From: Dehalococcoidia bacterium
GTDB taxonomy: Bacteria > Chloroflexota > Dehalococcoidia > Dehalococcoidales > RBG-16-60-22
DNA length: 10,187 bases
Direction: 5' to 3'
Assembly (NCBI GenBank): GCA_030615655.1
Contig: JAUWYU010000040.1
Location: 1 to 10,187 of the forward strand
The notes beneath the pieces were generated by a model, which had not been told where the DNA came from, ran no database searches, and saw only the letters and a list, made by a program, of their open reading frames with translations. Positions 6,773-10,187 of the stretch are shown here, in pieces. The stretch's first letter is position 1, and the number at the start of each line of letters is the position of its first letter. The position numbers and the translations under genes were made by a program.

Positions 6773-9370
6773 CTAGCACTTCGTATAGCCGCAGGCCGGG
6801 CAGATATAGCAGCCTTCCTGGTAGACGAGCATATTGCTGCACTCGGGGCACTGGCCGGCGAGGTTCTTGGCGAGGCCGTAGTCCTGAAGTGCGGGCTTGT
6901 CATCACTATTGATGTGCTTCTCCAGCACGCTGGCGATGGCATCGGCGCAGGAGAGGACGGACTTGCCCTGCACCCAGGATATAGACGGGCAGCGGATGCC
7001 GCGGAGCTGCTTCACCACCTGGGCAACATCTACCCCGGACCTCAAAGTAAGAGATATGAGGCGGCAGATAGCTTCAAGCTGGGCGGAGGCACAGCCTCCA
7101 GATTTACCTAGGGTTGAAAATACTTCACAAATACCCGCCTTATCAGTATTTACAGTTACGTAAATAGAGCCGCAGCCTGTATTTACCCTTTTAGTACACC
7201 CTTCTGTTTCTTCCGGTCGTTTCCTCGGCGTGAGCTTGCCGGTAGCTGCCTCTTCCTTCTCCTTGTTATTACCGGTGGTCAGGACCTGGGCGTCGCGGCT
7301 ACGGTCGCGGTAGATGGTAATGCCTTTCAGTCCCTCGTCATAAGCGAGCATATAGGCATTGCGAACATCCTCCCGGGTGGCTTCCTGCGGGAAGTTTATT
7401 GTCTTGGAAACCGCATTATTAGTCGACTTCTGGAAGGCGGCCTGCATTTTAACATGCCATTCGGGCGTAATTTCGTGGGCGGTAACAAAGAGTCGCCTGG
7501 CTTCTTCGGGCACACCATCAATATCATTGAGGTGGGCGCCTTCGGCCAGCTTCCGCATCAATTCCTCGGAGTAAAAGCCGCCGTTCCTAGCCACTTCTTC
7601 AAAGTAGGGGTTCACCTCGACGAATGGAGTGCCATCGAGGACGGTCTTGGTATAGCTCAGGGCAAAGAGGGGCTCGATACCGCTGGAGCAGCCGGCAATC
7701 ATGCTGAGCGTGCCGGTGGGGGCGATGGTGGTGCGGGTAGCGTTCCTTACCGGAGGGCCGTCCGGGACATCATAGATGCTCCCCTCAAAAGCGGGGAATG
7801 CTCCTCTTTCTTTTGCCAATTCTTTCGAGGCTTTGGACGCCTCTTCTTGTATAGTAGCCATTACATCTTCAGCTACTACCAACGCCTTGTCCGAGTCATA
7901 AGGAATGCCCATCATAACCAGCATATCGGCAAAACCCATTATGCCGAGCCCGATTTTGCGGGTCAATTTGGTCTTTTCTTCAATTTGCGACAGCGGGAAC
8001 CTGTTGACATCAATGACGTTATCCAGAAACCTGACGGCAGTCTTTACTGTCCGCGCCAGCTTAGACTTGTCAATCTCGGCAGTCCCGTTGGTGTTCCGCA
8101 TCATCCTGGCAAGGTTAATGGAAGCCAGGTTACATGATTCATAGGGAAGCAGGGGCTGCTCGCCGCAGGGATTGGTGCTCTCAATGTCGCCAAGGTGCTT
8201 GGTGGGGTTATCATCGTTTATGCGGTCAATAAAGACCACCCCCGGGTCGCCTGTTTTCCAGGCCATGTCCACTATCTTGTCAAAGACCTCTTCAGCATTC
8301 TTAGCCTCAGTCTCTTTAGTATATGGATTTATGAGATTATAGTCAGTGCCTGCCTTAAGTGCTTCCATAAACTGCTCGGTCACGGCTACCGATAGGTTGA
8401 AGTTGGTCAGGACGGTCATGTCCTCTTTGGCGGTGATGAAATTCATGATGTCAGGATGGTCGACTCTAAGGATAGCCATGTTGGCGCCACGGCGCGTTCC
8501 CCCCTGCTTGATGACGTCGGTGGCGGTGTCAAAGACTCGCATGAAGGAAACCGGTCCGCTGGCGATGCCCCCGGTAGAACCAACCCTGTCCTTTTCCGGC
8601 CTCAGTCGGGAGAAGGAAAAGCCGGTCCCGCCGCCACTCTTGTGGATGAGGGCGGTGTACTTGACGGCATCAAAGATGGACTCTATTGAGTCGTCAATGG
8701 GGAGGACGAAGCAGGCTGACAGCTGCCCCAGCTCCCTGCCGGCGTTCATCAGGGTGGGGGAGTTGGGCAGGAACTCCAGATTAGTCATTAGCCGGTAGAA
8801 TTCTCGTTCTATTGCCCTGATATTTGCCTTAGGGTTATAGATTAGTTCAGCAGAGGCAGCAGTTCGTGCCACGCGATGGAACATCTCCAATTCTGTCTCG
8901 ATAACCTGGCCGTGTTCATCTTTCTTAAGAAGTTCGTTTATCTCTATGGTTTCCAGTTCGATCTGTTTTTCAGTAACGTGCTTATCAGTGTCCTTGGTCA
9001 GGTACCTTCTTCCCAAAACCGTCATGGCATTTGGTGTAACTTTCCTCCTCGTGCCGTCGTCAGAATCTATGAGTTCTTTCCGTTCAGCCTCTTTAGCCAA
9101 TTCGGCTGATACAAAGTGACCAAACTTATCTCGTGGCTGGGGTTTGCCATGCTTTAACTCGTAAGTCCTGCGTGGATGGTTATTGCGGTTTGGGCCTTCC
9201 ATCCCAGGTAAGGGTTGTGGGTGCTCCAGGCGTTCAATTGCCTGAACAGCCAGTTCCTCTATTTGCTGTCTATCAGGAATGCCCATCGACTCGGCATTGG
9301 TAAAGACAAATCGGGCAATCTGGCTGCGGTTAACGGGTCTTGATTTTCGGTTTCCTGGTTGACTAGCCAT
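6773..9370 (-). CDS. nrdJ: Adenosylcobalamin-dependent (class II) ribonucleoside-diphosphate reductase
   Basis: This 865-residue enzyme makes deoxyribonucleotides by radical chemistry, using adenosylcobalamin instead of a diiron or glycyl-radical cofactor, so it works with or without oxygen. By comparison with the Thermotoga class II enzyme, the catalytic triple is Asn400, Cys402 (thiyl) and Glu404 in NPCGEQPLLPYESC, and the redox pair is Cys220 (LSACFVLP) and Cys413. Domain order: an N-terminal region of about 110 residues without a clear match, a short RYLTKD segment (122-127), the ten-stranded barrel (about 160-690), a TSCPD domain (about 720-825), and a C-terminal Cys-rich tail (CPEC 841-844, CYICPAC 854-860, Cys865) that probably re-reduces the active site and may bind zinc. 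The ATG has GGAAGG 5 bases upstream. No cobalamin riboswitch fits in the 22-bp gap to the preceding gene, which lies on the same strand and may be cotranscribed. Confidence 0.95.
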   Translation of the reverse strand: MASQPGNRKSRPVNRSQIARFVFTNAESMGIPDRQQIEELAVQAIERLEHPQPLPGMEGPNRNNHPRRTYELKHGKPQPRDKFGHFVSAELAKEAERKELIDSDDGTRRKVTPNAMTVLGRRYLTKDTDKHVTEKQIELETIEINELLKKDEHGQVIETELEMFHRVARTAASAELIYNPKANIRAIEREFYRLMTNLEFLPNSPTLMNAGRELGQLSACFVLPIDDSIESIFDAVKYTALIHKSGGGTGFSFSRLRPEKDRVGSTGGIASGPVSFMRVFDTATDVIKQGGTRRGANMAILRVDHPDIMNFITAKEDMTVLTNFNLSVAVTEQFMEALKAGTDYNLINPYTKETEAKNAEEVFDKIVDMAWKTGDPGVVFIDRINDDNPTKHLGDIESTNPCGEQPLLPYESCNLASINLARMMRNTNGTAEIDKSKLARTVKTAVRFLDNVIDVNRFPLSQIEEKTKLTRKIGLGIMGFADMLVMMGIPYDSDKALVVAEDVMATIQEEASKASKELAKERGAFPAFEGSIYDVPDGPPVRNATRTTIAPTGTLSMIAGCSSGIEPLFALSYTKTVLDGTPFVEVNPYFEEVARNGGFYSEELMRKLAEGAHLNDIDGVPEEARRLFVTAHEITPEWHVKMQAAFQKSTNNAVSKTINFPQEATREDVRNAYMLAYDEGLKGITIYRDRSRDAQVLTTGNNKEKEEAATGKLTPRKRPEETEGCTKRVNTGCGSIYVTVNTDKAGICEVFSTLGKSGGCASAQLEAICRLISLTLRSGVDVAQVVKQLRGIRCPSISWVQGKSVLSCADAIASVLEKHINSDDKPALQDYGLAKNLAGQCPECSNMLVYQEGCYICPACGYTKC

Positions 9371-9392
9371 TTTAACCTTCCATATTTTATTA

Positions 9393-10187
9393 TTATTTTT
9401 TTTCTGATATTTTTCGTATTATTTTTCGAATTGGATAATAAACTAATAATGCAACTGCAATGAGTATTCCTGCTCCAATTCCTATATTAACTGGCTTTGT
9501 TGATAAATCTGCTGTAAACATAAAAGACATTGTGGCTGCCATTACTGCAAGTATCGCAATCATAAAGGCCATTGCTTGAAATACTGCACCTATCATACTA
9601 TCAACTCTTATATTCAATAGATTAGCTGTACTATTGATTTCTTTCAGACGGTTTTCTAATATCTCCTGTGTATCTTTAGTTTTTTCTAATAGTTCCTCCA
9701 AACCACTTCGTCCAGGCTCATCTGATAAAGCTTCCCTTAGAGATAATAAACCTTGTCTTTCGCTAGAAAAGGGTTTAGTTTCTGATGTAGGTGGTGTTGT
9801 ATAAATAAATTCAATTGAAGCTAAATGGTCTTTAAATCTAAATGTAAGCGGAATGTTTGAAAAGTTGAAAAGGGGACAAAAAAATCTGCCATAGTAATCT
9901 GGGTCAATATGAAGACCTGTCTGGAGTCCAATACCTCCGAGGCAACCTTTTATTCGGGTATCATACTTACCGATTACATTCTCAGGTAGCTTAAATATTT
10001 CATAGCTTTCAACGAAAACCAGTTCATAAGGTTTTATTTTTAAAATAATATTATTTTTACTTAAATCATGATAATCGCCTTCTTTAAAATATGTCTTGCC
10101 AAGGCGAACGTTATACTTAGCTCTCTGCAATTGATGATCATCGAAAGTATCTTCTACGATTAGTAAATTATTATCTACAAATTTTTT
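9393..10187 (-). CDS. Membrane-anchored dCTP-deaminase/dUTPase-fold protein, deaminase residues missing (5' end outside window)
   Basis: The reading frame stays open to the right edge, giving 264 visible residues. The TTG at 10130 is an internal codon, because the residues before it already match the family's N-terminal part. Numbering here counts from that TTG. Residues 1-112 resemble dCTP deaminase/dUTPase: a YNVRLG strand, LKIKPYELVFVESYE, KLPENVIGKYDTR, then LHIDPDYYGRF and LFNFSNIPLTFRF. The position of the catalytic Glu of Dcd (usually L-E-F before the conserved Asn) is Pro86, and the Ser-Ser-x-x-Arg signature is not recognisable, so deaminase activity is unlikely. After a linker there is a probable coiled coil (143-178), then two hydrophobic helices (about 181-206 and 214-234) and a basic tail (RKIIRKISEKK). 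It is strongly AT-rich, unlike all neighbours, suggesting horizontal transfer. It ends 22 bp before nrdJ with three consecutive TAA codons. A nucleotide-sensing role at the membrane is inference. Confidence 0.7.
   Translation of the reverse strand, partial: KKFVDNNLLIVEDTFDDHQLQRAKYNVRLGKTYFKEGDYHDLSKNNIILKIKPYELVFVESYEIFKLPENVIGKYDTRIKGCLGGIGLQTGLHIDPDYYGRFFCPLFNFSNIPLTFRFKDHLASIEFIYTTPPTSETKPFSSERQGLLSLREALSDEPGRSGLEELLEKTKDTQEILENRLKEINSTANLLNIRVDSMIGAVFQAMAFMIAILAVMAATMSFMFTADLSTKPVNIGIGAGILIAVALLVYYPIRKIIRKISEKK

Noticed and set aside
7454..8137. A 227-codon plus-strand reading frame
   Set aside because: It is antisense to the well-supported nrdJ barrel region and has no recognisable motifs; it follows from the codon bias of nrdJ.
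9371..9392. A cobalamin riboswitch controlling the B12-dependent reductase
   Set aside because: Only 22 bp separate the genes, far too little for the element, and no B12-box-like sequence was seen nearby.
9371..9480. A promoter for nrdJ inside the end of the upstream gene
   Set aside because: The stretch is so AT-rich that weak -10-like hexamers occur by chance, and none has a good -35 partner at 16-18 bp.
10128..10130. TTG as the start codon of the dCTP-deaminase-like gene
   Set aside because: The frame is open through to 10187, and the upstream residues (ending in an Asp-Asp-His-Gln stretch) fit the N-terminal part of the Dcd fold, so the true start is outside the window.

Overview
The window looks like chromosomal DNA from an anaerobic bacterium of moderately high GC. 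My best guess is the Chloroflexota, possibly class Dehalococcoidia. That guess rests on the overall look of the proteins and of one intergenic repeat, not on a phylogenetic marker. The set of genes fits: a B12-dependent class II ribonucleotide reductase, TilS, a stand-alone DUF2344 protein and a short nicotinate phosphoribosyltransferase.

Left part (1-2992, + strand) is one tight operon: the 3' end of purH, a nicotinamidase-like cysteine hydrolase, a nicotinate phosphoribosyltransferase overlapping it by 8 bp, and a polytopic membrane protein resembling PrsW/YhfC-type intramembrane proteases. The two middle genes make a nicotinamide -> nicotinate -> NaMN salvage route. Sitting next to purH, they join purine synthesis and pyridine-nucleotide salvage in one transcript.

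Middle part (3015-6520, - strand) converges on the first operon with a 22-bp gap. In transcription order it holds a DUF21/CBS/CorC-type membrane protein, a DUF2344 (radical-SAM-associated) protein, and tilS. A near-consensus sigma70 promoter (TTGACA, 17-bp spacer, TATCAT) lies about 40 to 70 bp upstream of the first of these genes. Immediately upstream of that promoter is a G/C-run-rich intergenic element with two perfect hairpins, probably a dispersed palindromic repeat.

Right part (6773-10187, - strand) has a complete class II ribonucleotide reductase (nrdJ). Directly upstream of it is an AT-rich gene that runs off the right edge. Its product joins a dCTP-deaminase/dUTPase-fold domain to a coiled coil and two C-terminal membrane helices. 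The domain lacks the usual catalytic glutamate, so it looks like a nucleotide-binding sensor or scaffold rather than a deaminase. Its composition differs sharply from everything else here. It is the most unusual object in the window.

I saw no tRNA, rRNA, CRISPR array, transposase or integrase.
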